Numbered from the stretch's first letter, positions 9,001 to 15,237 are shown. The stretch: DNA of 15,237 nt from an uncultured Chlorobiaceae bacterium (GCA_903838095.1 CAILXE010000461.1:1-15237), one strand, 5' to 3'. The notes: generated by a model from the sequence alone, not told the origin. A program made the numbers and translations.

Positions 9001-10621
9001 AGATGCCGCTCAGATCGGTTGCAAAAGCTTTTGAATCAAGTATTTTTGAAAAATCAACCCGTTCAGTTTTTCCTGATACGCGGTAATGTGGCGTTTTATC
9101 TTTCCAGTCGATTCCAGCGTCAAAAGCAAAACTGGCAAGATTGTTTTTCAGAACAACAGAAGAATTTAACAGTCGATTGTTGTAACTCAACGATATTGCG
9201 CCCTCTTTTACTGGCTGATTGTGCCAGAAAGAATCAGCAACTTTCAGGCTCATGCTCAGTTGGAGAAGCTCCCTCTTGTCTGCTTTTCCCTCAAAATTAC
9301 CGGACGCATTGACAAGACTTTTGCCAGCCGCCTGAGCCATAAATATGTGCGGTTTGAGCCCTTTCAGTGCAAATGTTCCTTTACAGGAGAGCTGATCAGA
9401 TTTTTCCTTTGATGCTACCGTGTTCAGTGATGCCTCTCCTGCCCTGGACAACGTGGTCATCTCTGCTTGTACGGTATTCAGGTTTCCCTTCGCTCGGCCA
9501 ATAAATGTTATGTCCCCCACTTTTCTGGCAATTTCTTTTTGTGATGGTTCGGTCATGAATGGCTCCACAAAAGGGACGGTAATTTTTGAACTGTCGCATT
9601 TCAGGTCATAAGCAAAGGCTTTGCTGTTCAGAAGATTAAGCAGCTCTCCCTTTGCGGCCACTCTGTTGTTGAGGTGAGTCAGCAGTGCATCGATGATTTG
9701 AATGTCATCCTTTTTTCCTCTGGCGTTGCCTTTAAGCGTGTACAGGCCCGAAGGAATAGCAATTGTCGGGTAGAAGAGCTGCAGATCGTCGCTATGTATC
9801 GTCAGTTCCTGAACGTTCAGAAATGAAGAGCTGAGAGCAAGTTGTTGTTCCAACTGTTGAGAAAAGATATTGAAGTGATCAACGGTGGATGAAAACTCAG
9901 CATGGCTTTTGCTGCTTGCCACTTTCAGGGCAAGCACCTCCGAACGAGTTTCAGAAAAGAGAAATTTGCCCGTAGCTTCTTTCAATAAAAAACGATTTCG
10001 GGGGATGTTGAATGTCAGGTGGTCGAGTGCTCCTTTCAGCAGTTTTTTCTGGACAGTGAATTTTGAGAGATCCAGATTGATATTCTTTACCTCGAAGCTC
10101 GCGCTTTCTGAACGGTATATGTTACCGGAGTAAGAGAGATTACTGTTCTTGATTTGAAGAGTTTTACAATAAAAATGTTCAAATGGAGATTTTGTCGAGT
10201 CCGGATCGCGAGAGGTAAAAATAGTTTCCAGATTAAGCTTGCCATTTTTTTGTTCAATGACTCTTGCTGTAAGCGAATCAGCAGTCAGCCGACGCACATA
10301 TAACTTTTTGATATCCGGCTGCAGAAGTGTGAGAAAGTTGAATTTCAGAGACAGAGTTCGCGCTTGAAGGGCAGGTGCGGTTTCTCCCGGTCCATAAATG
10401 CGGGGATTGATCAAGGTGACATTGTTGGGAAACTTCAGGTGAAGTTCCTGGAGTTCAAGCCGTCCGAAAAGCTTTTCGTTAAAAAGACTGACAGCCAGAT
10501 TTTTGGCAAAGTGGTCAAGGACTCCGCTGTTCAGGATAATCAGGGAAGCAAGTGACAGCACCAGCATGAATGCCAGGAATGCTGCGAGCAGTTTGAGACT
10601 GAAGTGTTTAATTCTTTCCAC
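6086..10621 (-). CDS. tamB: TamB-like translocation and assembly module / AsmA-like inter-membrane lipid transport protein
   Basis: TamB-family proteins are anchored in the inner membrane and span the periplasm as a long beta-taco groove, implicated in phospholipid transport and outer-membrane protein assembly. This 1511-residue protein has one N-terminal membrane helix (about 9-31). The typical AsmA/TamB N-terminal block follows (LELQELHLKFPNNVTLINP, then LYVRRLTADSLTARV). More than a thousand residues of alternating beta-strand pattern follow. The C-terminal TamB (DUF490) domain occupies roughly the last 350 residues, with IEYRITPKVYLEAS and a closing GISLSYKERF strand. A short WDKFWKSL tail follows. 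The start is GTG (revcomp of 10619-10621), overlapping the rfaE2 end by 14 nt, so translation is probably coupled. A later Met at residue 19 would break the membrane helix. No tamA/BamA-like partner lies in the window. Family is sure from layout; precise cargo is unknown. Confidence 0.9.
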   Translation of the reverse strand: MERIKHFSLKLLAAFLAFMLVLSLASLIILNSGVLDHFAKNLAVSLFNEKLFGRLELQELHLKFPNNVTLINPRIYGPGETAPALQARTLSLKFNFLTLLQPDIKKLYVRRLTADSLTARVIEQKNGKLNLETIFTSRDPDSTKSPFEHFYCKTLQIKNSNLSYSGNIYRSESASFEVKNINLDLSKFTVQKKLLKGALDHLTFNIPRNRFLLKEATGKFLFSETRSEVLALKVASSKSHAEFSSTVDHFNIFSQQLEQQLALSSSFLNVQELTIHSDDLQLFYPTIAIPSGLYTLKGNARGKKDDIQIIDALLTHLNNRVAAKGELLNLLNSKAFAYDLKCDSSKITVPFVEPFMTEPSQKEIARKVGDITFIGRAKGNLNTVQAEMTTLSRAGEASLNTVASKEKSDQLSCKGTFALKGLKPHIFMAQAAGKSLVNASGNFEGKADKRELLQLSMSLKVADSFWHNQPVKEGAISLSYNNRLLNSSVVLKNNLASFAFDAGIDWKDKTPHYRVSGKTERVDFSKILDSKAFATDLSGIFAIQGSGFDPGMLNVSGMIQFAPSSINGFELNDRSKATLEIVQNGASSRTSINTDFVDILAEGDYSFAELMNLGRFAGAGITREITAQNIWKSAPAAPVMTANTFKKPFAVRYRIAVKDITPFAPFLPFQNIALQGKAEGDAVYRNGQCAISSSINLASLHFHNHLLLENLFMDAGMNCNGSGVSKASATGKASSIAVADKKAGHASFSCTYIPSQLEASLDLAIPEPDQSVSVKFAATKIDSGYALLFNQLAIKDNSGTWQAAENSRLVLGRTSARFNRFTISKGAQQAMLDGELSNSQPGSFQCTLSNVELNELKRFALDPSLDKLSGTINASLTISGNPDSKTSVLSINGKDIRYDKFTVGILQGNAVHRNNQLRFEMHSNLPIPEKMQEQAISSLNTVEGSGTIPLVLNYYPLQLHIAEQQSISASFRSDNLSAQFLEYLLPFFTSAEGVMPTTLKIEGRTPQPDIYLTTHLRQTKIKIEPTQVSYQLNGDVYATQKAIELRNVTISDNVHGNGTIDGLVKLEKLEPKELDLAAQFNQLLLFNKKDMQDETSFGSITGTTNNILVHGNISEPVVEGELRIDAADFSLYRSGANESAKYVGVEKFIEFVPRYPASNSPGMKKNREITKPTEFYHSLIDILQIKNLRFSSVEPLMYTVIFDRIRGEQLETSVNNLSLIVNKKNQQYRLFGSVNVIGGKYRFSNSNFDLENGGKITWNNVDIRNGVMDNLYGSKYVNASSQQTGDRDNVKLLLAMTGTLNDPQVTMGYYLNEQTQPYASVNMIGGHTSQIDPNAELNVISMLLSKQWYIKPGSSGQSGNIAVASVGFSTGTGILSSRISRLIQDIGGLESFNVNLGMDKRGALSGLDLYFALSVPGTEGKVRFIGTGSSPDIGKTAIANYYGTAQKIEYRITPKVYLEASRSFGLTGSTTSISNLQKPAETWGISLSYKERFQSWDKFWKSLIPSSDKKR

Positions 10622-11120
10622 TGCAAGCCCGGGATTGAGAGTAGACTCGAATGATTTTTTCTATGATTCCGCTTGTTGATCGACCTTCAAGCAGCGGTAT
10701 GGTCAGAACGGCTCCACCATGCTCAAGAACAGCCTGAGCGCCTGCAATTTGCTCAATCGCCCAGTCTGACCCTTTGACAAGAATGTCAGGCAGTAAGGTG
10801 CCAATAAGTTTTTCAGGTGTATCTTCATCAAAAAAAGTGACAGCATCAACAACCTGCAGTCCGGAGAGTACTGCCGCACGATCATGCTCACAACATACCG
10901 GCCGGTTCGGGCCTTTAAGCCGGCGGACTGAAGCGTCACTGTTCAACCCGATAAGGAGAAAATCGCCAAGTTCTTTTGCGGCGGTCAGGTATTCAACATG
11001 CCCGGCATGAAGGATATCGAAACATCCATTTGAAAAGACAACTTTTTTCCCCGACGCCTGCCATGCCCGAACTTTTTCAAGGGTGTCAGATTGGCTTGCC
11101 AGCTTGATAGACGTGGCCAT
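10608..11120 (-). CDS. rfaE2: D-glycero-beta-D-manno-heptose 1-phosphate adenylyltransferase (RfaE domain II)
   Basis: This cytoplasmic nucleotidyltransferase joins AMP to heptose 1-phosphate, giving the ADP-heptose precursor of LPS inner core. The 170-residue protein is the stand-alone equivalent of the C-terminal domain of E. coli HldE. It has the cytidylyltransferase-fold motif FSNGCFDILHAGHVEYL with the HxGH signature (HAGH, 38-41), LIGLNSDASVRRLKG, LVKGSDW (114-120) and GRSTSGIIEKI (146-156). The usual form of the last motif is GRSTTAIIEKI. No RfaE1 kinase domain is fused or adjacent. The ATG at 11120 has no clear Shine-Dalgarno. Its 3' end overlaps tamB by 14 nt. Placement beside msbA and lpxL fits LPS assembly. 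Confidence 0.93.
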   Translation of the reverse strand: MATSIKLASQSDTLEKVRAWQASGKKVVFSNGCFDILHAGHVEYLTAAKELGDFLLIGLNSDASVRRLKGPNRPVCCEHDRAAVLSGLQVVDAVTFFDEDTPEKLIGTLLPDILVKGSDWAIEQIAGAQAVLEHGGAVLTIPLLEGRSTSGIIEKIIRVYSQSRACSGKN

Positions 11121-11322
11121 AGTAAATCAATGAAAGAAGATTTTCAATCGGTTATGTTTGGTAAGTACATAATAAAGGCTGAGATGGCCTTAAAAGTAAC
11201 GATATCTGCAGGTAATTCGGTATCACCAAAAGCATGAATGTTCTCACCTTCAAGGTTTACTGCCATTTATAAGCTCTTGGGTTGGATTTACTGCTTTCTT
11301 AGAAAGACCCGGATAAACAAGT
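11121..11322. other. Intergenic region between msbA and rfaE2
   Basis: This 202-nt gap is the largest break in the minus-strand gene row, so rfaE2 to ptsI may have its own promoter here. I see no strong -35/-10 pair. A TTGAAA with a 17-nt spacer to TACTAT exists, but its -10 would overlap the rfaE2 start codon. A CTTTCT/AGAAAG palindrome (11294-11306) and ATAAAC/GTTTAT arms (11313-11318 and 11328-11333) flank the msbA stop, without a U-run. The gap also holds a 40-codon reading frame, listed separately. Confidence 0.4.
11144..11266 (-). CDS. Possible small protein, 40 residues, unrecognised
   Basis: An ATG at 11266 opens a 40-codon frame ending in TGA (revcomp of 11144-11146), between msbA and rfaE2 and in their orientation. 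It begins MAVNLEGENIHAFGDTELPA and ends with a more hydrophobic stretch (ISAFIMYLPNITD). A TAA stop lies immediately before the ATG, so it cannot extend upstream. An AGAG about 11 nt upstream is a weak ribosome-site candidate. The composition is protein-like rather than low-complexity, but I do not recognise it. It could be a remnant of a lost gene or a chance frame. Confidence 0.25.
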   Translation of the reverse strand: MAVNLEGENIHAFGDTELPADIVTFKAISAFIMYLPNITD

Positions 11323-13275
11323 TTAAGGTTTATTTGTGGCCGATTTTGAGACGAATTGAATGTTATAAAGCATTTTATAGGTGCCGTTAAGAGTAATCAG
11401 TTCGTCATGGTTTCCAGATTCAACTATTTTGCCGCGTTCCATCACAATAATGGTGTCGGCATTTTTAATAGTTGACAAGCGATGTGCTACAACGAGTGCC
11501 GTGCGGTTTTTCATGGCATGGTCAATTGCCTGCTGAACCACTTTCTCTGACTCGTTATCAAGTGCACTGGTGGCTTCATCAAAAATCAGCAACTCAGGAT
11601 TTTTTACCATCGTTCGTGCAATGGCAATGCGCTGGCGTTGTCCACCTGAAAGCTGAATGCCACGATCGCCAATCATGGTGTCATACTGGTGCGGCTTTTC
11701 CATAATAAACTGGTGCGCATTTGCCAATGTTGCGGCTTGTTCAATTCTGCTTCTGTCAAGCTGTTCGTGCGCACCGTAGGCAATATTTTGTTCGATGGAA
11801 TCGTTGAACAAGATAACCTCCTGACTTACGACGCCAATCATTTTTCTCAATTGTTTATAATCGAATTCACGAATATCAGTGTTGTCAATAGTGATACGTC
11901 CGGAATCAACATCGTAAAATCTCATCAAAAGATCAACTACTGTGGATTTCCCTGATCCTGATTGGCCGATAAGAGCCACCATTCTTCCTTTTTTTATTTC
12001 AAATGAAATATTGTCAAGGATGTATGGAGCATCTGAATCCTTATTATATTTAAAACAGACATTTTCAAACCGTATCGTATCGAAAAATGATGTTATAGGA
12101 CGGGTTCCATTAATAATTGCTGGTTGAGCGTCGAGTACTTCAAATAAACGATCAACAGATACCATGCCCATGTGCATGGCAGTATTCGCATCGCCAAGAG
12201 CCTTGATAGGTCCCATCGTGGAGTAGAGCGTAAAGGCAAAGACCAGAAGTTCATTTGCACTCATTATCCCGTCAAATACTTGCATTCCTCCAAACCAGAG
12301 CACCATAGCGATAGCTGCAATCAGCAAGGTTTCGTTGAGCGGGCTAATGATGTTTTTGAGTTGTGCGATTCTGATGCCGAGTTTTCGGAAGTCATTGGTA
12401 AATGTCTTGAAGCGATCCAGTTCGACATTTTCAAAGGCAGTTGATTTGATAACCTTTATGCCGTTAAATTTTTCTTGAAGGACAGAGTTCATATCCCCCA
12501 TGCCAGCCTGGAAGTTTTGAACCAATTCCTTGAGGTTTTTGCCTATCTTACGAATCACAAACAAAATCGTCAATGATGTAAGTGCAGCAAAAAGCGTCAG
12601 TTTCCAGCTCAACGCGAGTAAGACGCCAAGATAAACAAGAACTGAAAAAGGGTTCTGCAAAAAGTTTATGAAGGTAGTGCTTATACTGTTGTTGACATTT
12701 TCAACATCGTTGTACACGTAGTTCATCAGATTTCCTACGCGGTTTTTGTTGAAATAGTCCAGATGCATCTCTAAAATGCTTCTGAAAACGTCGTCCCGGA
12801 GCTTTTTTGCAGCTTTGGTTTGTATTCTGAAGATAATCTGTCCGTTAAGGTAGATAAACAGATTTTTTAAAGCGAATGCCGAAATAAGGAAGATACATAT
12901 TTTTAAAAGGGTTAGTTGTCTGGTGGGGGCACTGAACATCTTTTTGAACGTATCAAGAGCCCAGTTTTTCAGTGGTTCAATATTCTTGAGATTTGCAGGG
13001 CTTGAGATCCGTGTTTGCCCGGGCGCTATTTGTGGATTTTTTGTCGTTTCAGCATTTTGTTGTGTGACATCGGGTGCGCCAGGATTTCTTGGGGATGCAT
13101 TTGTGGTAATGGTCTGAGTGGTCGAGCCGGTAGAAAAGACCTCGTTTAATAGCGGGAGAATCGAGTAAATCGAAACAACGCTAAAGATTGACGTGATCAT
13201 ACTTACACAGACGACCATCACGATTTTTCCTTTCGATGGAGCGAGGTATCGGAGAATTCTCAGTAGTAACTTCAT
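11323..13275 (-). CDS. msbA: MsbA-type lipid A / lipid ABC exporter, permease-ATPase half transporter
   Basis: MsbA homodimers flip lipid A-core from the inner to the outer leaflet of the inner membrane using ATP. This 650-residue half transporter has an N-terminal six-helix exporter domain (about 15-350). The ATPase domain has Walker A (GQSGSGKST, 437-445), Q-loop Q485, signature LSGGQRQR (542-549), Walker B LLIFDE with E567, and the switch histidine H598 in VVAHR. Family members are usually about 580 residues. The excess lies between helices 1 and 2 (about 49-120), a Thr/Asn/Pro/Gln-rich loop predicted to face the periplasm. The ATG at 13275 has only a GAAG-like weak Shine-Dalgarno. Generic multidrug or polysaccharide exporters share this fold. 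The divergent lpxL-type gene and rfaE2 beside it favour lipid A export, but substrate is inferred. Confidence 0.9.
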   Translation of the reverse strand: MKLLLRILRYLAPSKGKIVMVVCVSMITSIFSVVSIYSILPLLNEVFSTGSTTQTITTNASPRNPGAPDVTQQNAETTKNPQIAPGQTRISSPANLKNIEPLKNWALDTFKKMFSAPTRQLTLLKICIFLISAFALKNLFIYLNGQIIFRIQTKAAKKLRDDVFRSILEMHLDYFNKNRVGNLMNYVYNDVENVNNSISTTFINFLQNPFSVLVYLGVLLALSWKLTLFAALTSLTILFVIRKIGKNLKELVQNFQAGMGDMNSVLQEKFNGIKVIKSTAFENVELDRFKTFTNDFRKLGIRIAQLKNIISPLNETLLIAAIAMVLWFGGMQVFDGIMSANELLVFAFTLYSTMGPIKALGDANTAMHMGMVSVDRLFEVLDAQPAIINGTRPITSFFDTIRFENVCFKYNKDSDAPYILDNISFEIKKGRMVALIGQSGSGKSTVVDLLMRFYDVDSGRITIDNTDIREFDYKQLRKMIGVVSQEVILFNDSIEQNIAYGAHEQLDRSRIEQAATLANAHQFIMEKPHQYDTMIGDRGIQLSGGQRQRIAIARTMVKNPELLIFDEATSALDNESEKVVQQAIDHAMKNRTALVVAHRLSTIKNADTIIVMERGKIVESGNHDELITLNGTYKMLYNIQFVSKSATNKP

Positions 13276-13504
13276 GTATAATCTTCAATAATTCATGTTT
13301 AGACTAAATCACAATATAATGCAATAATCCGGAAATTGGCTTAATGTATGACAGGGAGTCCTTCTGGCGTCCTTTTTATGGTCTTCGATGTAGTGGGAAA
13401 TACAGATGATTACAGTGGGGTTGTAATTCCCGGGTTTTTGAGAAATGGTTTTCCCTTCTTTATTGCAAGTTTAATACTTTTGGTGAAATGTCCGTTTATG
13501 CTGT
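13276..13504. promoter_or_regulatory. Divergent intergenic region between msbA and the lpxL-type gene
   Basis: This 229-nt region should hold promoters for both directions. The AT-rich stretch near 13310-13322 contains TATAAT at 13315-13320 on the plus strand, with a weak TTCATG at 13292-13297 at 17-nt spacing. The minus strand has TATATT over the same bases, without a good -35. A second TATAAT (13277-13282, plus) touches the msbA start. A small inverted repeat ATTACA/TGTAAT (13409-13414 and 13422-13427) is also present. None is strong, so promoter positions are tentative. The right part holds a 54-codon frame, listed separately. Confidence 0.4.
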
Positions 13505-13512
13505 ATGTTTGA
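13348..13512 (+). CDS. Possible small membrane protein, 54 residues, unrecognised
   Basis: An ATG at 13348 opens 54 codons ending in TGA at 13510-13512, which overlaps the first lpxL ATG (13505) by 8 nt in another frame. The product starts MTGSPSGVLFMVFDVVG, has a polar middle with DD, and ends in a hydrophobic run (FPFFIASLILLVKCPFMLYV) that could be one membrane helix. It lies downstream of the TATAAT at 13315 and could be a leader translated ahead of lpxL. A GGAAA about 12 nt upstream is a poor ribosome site. I recognise no family; a chance frame is quite possible. Confidence 0.25.
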   Translation: MTGSPSGVLFMVFDVVGNTDDYSGVVIPGFLRNGFPFFIASLILLVKCPFMLYV

Positions 13513-14461
13513 ATTCTTTTGTCTTGTTGTCATGAACTTTTTTATGAATATAAGAGAGAAAAAAAAGCAGATCTTCAAATTGGTTGGGGATGCTGCGACG
13601 TTTGGAGCCGTCAAGTTACTCGGCATTGTTGTGCGGGCAATGAACCGACGGCAGGCTCGCAGTCTTGCCTGCATCTTTGGGGATTTTGCCCATAAAGTTG
13701 CAGGACTGCGGAGTGAACTTGTATACAGGAATCTTGGGATTACTTTTCCGGAAAAATCCGCTGCTGAAATTCGGACTATAGCCACCGAAGTGTACCGAAA
13801 TATTGCAGTTACTCTTATTGATGTCTTGCGCTTTCCGCTTATTCATAGTTGTCAGGATGTTATTTCCTTGATTGATATGGATCTTTCCGTTTATTTGCGA
13901 GGTACGGATAATGGTCAAAAAGGGGCGGTTGTAGTCTCTGGGCATTACGGAAACTGGGAACTCATGGCAATGGCATTTGGCGTATTGTTTAAGCCGCTTA
14001 CCATCATTGTCAAGCAACTGAGCAACACTCTGATTGATACCAGCATGAACAAACTTCGAATGTTGCATGGTAACCGTATTGTTTACGATGACCAGGCACT
14101 CAGGGAGGGGCTGAGGTCGCTTGCTGATGGAGGTGTTCTGGCAATCCTGGCCGATCAGTCTGATCCGAGTGCGACCTATTTTGGAAAATTTCTTGGAAGG
14201 CCAGCGACGCTGTTCCATGGGCCTGCTTTTTTTTCGCTTAGAGCCAAGGTGCCACTTTTCGTCAGTATGTGTCGTCGTGCCAGTAATGGTAGATATATTG
14301 TTGATGTTCACGAGATCGATACATCAGATTTGACCTTCTGCAAGGCGGATATTGCCATACTTGCCTCTCGCTATACCCGTGTGCTTGAGGAGTACATTCG
14401 TTGCTGGCCGGAAGAATGGTTTTGGCTGCACAACCGCTGGAAAAACGGTGGAACGGCATAA
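13505..14461 (+). CDS. lpxL: LpxL/HtrB-type lipid A biosynthesis acyltransferase
   Basis: These inner-membrane enzymes transfer a secondary acyl chain from acyl-ACP to lipid A precursors. The product is 318 residues from the first ATG, within the usual 290-320. It shows the catalytic HX4E motif in SGHYGNWELM (H147, E152). The conserved block ILADQSDPSATYFGKFLGRPATLFHGPA (214-241) follows, split here as ILADQSD, then FGKFLGRPATLFHGPA. The closing motif is WPEEWFWLHNRWK (301-313). ATGs at 13532 and 13544 are alternative starts. The latter would begin MNIREKKKQIFKL just before the conserved region, and none of the three has a good Shine-Dalgarno. A run of eight T (14227-14234) encodes part of AFFS. 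It is divergent from msbA, its functional partner: msbA was named in E. coli as a multicopy suppressor of htrB (lpxL). Which acyl position it modifies cannot be told. Confidence 0.9.
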   Translation: MFEFFCLVVMNFFMNIREKKKQIFKLVGDAATFGAVKLLGIVVRAMNRRQARSLACIFGDFAHKVAGLRSELVYRNLGITFPEKSAAEIRTIATEVYRNIAVTLIDVLRFPLIHSCQDVISLIDMDLSVYLRGTDNGQKGAVVVSGHYGNWELMAMAFGVLFKPLTIIVKQLSNTLIDTSMNKLRMLHGNRIVYDDQALREGLRSLADGGVLAILADQSDPSATYFGKFLGRPATLFHGPAFFSLRAKVPLFVSMCRRASNGRYIVDVHEIDTSDLTFCKADIAILASRYTRVLEEYIRCWPEEWFWLHNRWKNGGTA

Positions 14462-14533
14462 TGTACAGGTTGGTCATTATCGTAGAGGGTATGAGTAACA
14501 AATCAGAAAACTGCTAGTAAATAGAGCCGATTC
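14462..14533 (+). other. Short gap between lpxL-type and MBOAT genes
   Basis: This 72-nt spacer shows no hairpin plus U-run terminator and no clear promoter. Only an 18-codon frame overlaps the lpxL stop as TAATG. Co-transcription of the two genes is possible. Confidence 0.4.
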
Positions 14534-15237
14534 ATGCTTTTTAATTCATACGAATTTATTTTCATTTTTTTCCCGATAGTATTTGTCGGGTTTATTGTTA
14601 TTGGAAAATATGATCATCGTTATGCTGTTCCATGGCTTGCAATAGCATCTCTTTTTTTTTATGGTTGGTGGAATCCTGTGTTTCTTTTCCTTCTTCTCGG
14701 ATCAATTTGCTTTAACTTTTTCGCTGGAGCGTTGATTTATAAATACTCGGCTCAATCAAAAGTGTTACTTACTGGTGCTGTTATAAGTAACTTATTACTT
14801 TTGGGGTTGTATAAGTATCTCAATTTTTTTATTAATACAATAGATGCACTTGGTGGTAAAGTGCCAAATCTGGATATTATCTTGCCTTTAGGTATTTCAT
14901 TTTTTACATTTACGCAGATTGCATATCTCGTTGATGTGTACAAGGGAATTGTAAAGGAGTACAGCTTTTTTGATTATTTATTGTTTGTTACATGGTTTCC
15001 GCATTTGATTGCCGGGCCTGTTTTGCATCATAAACAAATGATGCCACAATTTTCTTCACCCACACTGTACAAACCACAGCCTGACTCTATTTCGTTGGGT
15101 GTGACCTTGTTTTCAATGGGATTATTTAAAAAAGTAATATTAGCAGATAGTTTTGCACCATTGGCTAACAGAGTTTTTGATGGGGCGGCACATGGTGATT
15201 TACCTATGCTGGAAAAAGCATGGTTTGGTGTTTTGGC
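14534..15237 (+). CDS. MBOAT-family O-acyltransferase (AlgI-like), 3' end outside the window
   Basis: MBOAT proteins of the AlgI group move acetyl groups across the inner membrane to O-acetylate alginate, other exopolysaccharides or cell-wall polymers. An ATG at 14534 opens 234 codons running off the right edge. The start MLFNSYEFIFIFFP is the classic AlgI-group beginning. Other family motifs are SLFFYGWWNP (39-48), ILPLGISFFTFTQIAYLVD (116-134), FPHLIAGPV (155-163) and FKKVILAD (198-205). Several hydrophobic helices are evident. Full-length relatives have about 460-520 residues, so the catalytic histidine should lie beyond the window. The gene is AT-rich: rows 14761, 14821 and 14881 hold 19, 17 and 20 G+C per 60, against 37 in row 14101 of lpxL. 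A T9 tract lies at 14652-14660. Family is confident; the acceptor polymer is unknown. Confidence 0.9.
   Translation, partial: MLFNSYEFIFIFFPIVFVGFIVIGKYDHRYAVPWLAIASLFFYGWWNPVFLFLLLGSICFNFFAGALIYKYSAQSKVLLTGAVISNLLLLGLYKYLNFFINTIDALGGKVPNLDIILPLGISFFTFTQIAYLVDVYKGIVKEYSFFDYLLFVTWFPHLIAGPVLHHKQMMPQFSSPTLYKPQPDSISLGVTLFSMGLFKKVILADSFAPLANRVFDGAAHGDLPMLEKAWFGVL

Noticed and set aside
11110..11150. TTGAAA, 17-nt spacer and TACTAT as a promoter for rfaE2 on the minus strand
   Set aside because: The -10 match overlaps the rfaE2 ATG, so transcription would begin inside the gene; the -10 itself is also weak.
13616..14311. 231-codon minus-strand frame opposite the lpxL-type gene
   Set aside because: It lies wholly inside a gene with clear acyltransferase motifs on the plus strand, and its translation shows no domain-like pattern, so it is an antisense shadow.
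14462..14518. 18-codon frame starting at the TAATG of the lpxL stop
   Set aside because: It is too short, without a ribosome site or recognisable content; spacer sequence is the simpler reading.
1..15237. CRISPR array, tRNA, rRNA, insertion sequence, toxin-antitoxin pair or phage genes
   Set aside because: I scanned both strands by eye and found no regularly spaced direct repeats, cloverleaf-like segments, transposase motifs or toxin-antitoxin pairs; nearly all of the window is taken by identified housekeeping genes.

Overview
The window reads as chromosomal DNA of a Gram-negative bacterium with an LPS outer membrane. My best guess is a green sulfur bacterium (Chlorobi, Chlorobium/Pelodictyon-like). 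The reasons are the Bacteroidetes/Chlorobi flavour of CoaBC (PAMD and ASG in place of the proteobacterial PAMN and ACG), a TamB with a short tail after its last strand, an unfused RfaE2, weak Shine-Dalgarno sequences, and two non-ATG starts (TTG for coaBC, GTG for tamB). This assignment is inference from protein style; no rRNA or marker search was possible. No tRNA, rRNA, insertion sequence, prophage, CRISPR array or attachment site is visible.

Layout. (1) Positions 1-770 (+) hold the C-terminal part of a PpiC/PpiD/SurA-type peptidyl-prolyl isomerase. Its upstream frame is broken by several stops, so it looks like a pseudogene or a damaged contig end. (2) From 13275 down to 795, seven genes lie head to tail on the minus strand: msbA-type ABC exporter, rfaE2 heptose adenylyltransferase, tamB, coaBC, family-4 uracil-DNA glycosylase, dnaB and ptsI. 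From rfaE2 onward the junctions are tight: a 14-nt overlap, then 61, 22, 9 and 9 nt. That suggests one transcription unit mixing envelope, cofactor, repair, replication and regulatory functions. The 202-nt gap between msbA and rfaE2 holds one small unrecognised reading frame. (3) A 229-nt gap separates msbA from a divergent lpxL-type lipid A acyltransferase (+, 13505-14461). It has AT-rich -10-like sequences and a 54-codon small reading frame. (4) From 14534 to the right edge runs the start of an MBOAT/AlgI-type O-acyltransferase gene, cut by the window and lower in G+C than its neighbours.

How the genes fit together. LpxL (lipid A acylation), MsbA (lipid A-core flipping), RfaE2 (ADP-heptose precursor for inner core) and TamB (lipid/outer-membrane biogenesis) form a coherent outer-membrane assembly block. 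The MBOAT protein probably O-acetylates a surface polysaccharide or other extracellular polymer. CoaBC makes 4'-phosphopantetheine for CoA and ACP, which feeds the acyl chains. UDG and DnaB serve DNA repair and replication. PtsI has every catalytic residue of PTS enzyme I, but no sugar permease lies nearby, so a regulatory phosphorelay role is plausible.

I did not find a convincing undescribed system. The most checkable oddities are the decayed PPIase, the two small reading frames in the gaps around msbA, the polar loop insertion in MsbA, the T9 tract in the MBOAT gene, and the variant CoaC motifs.
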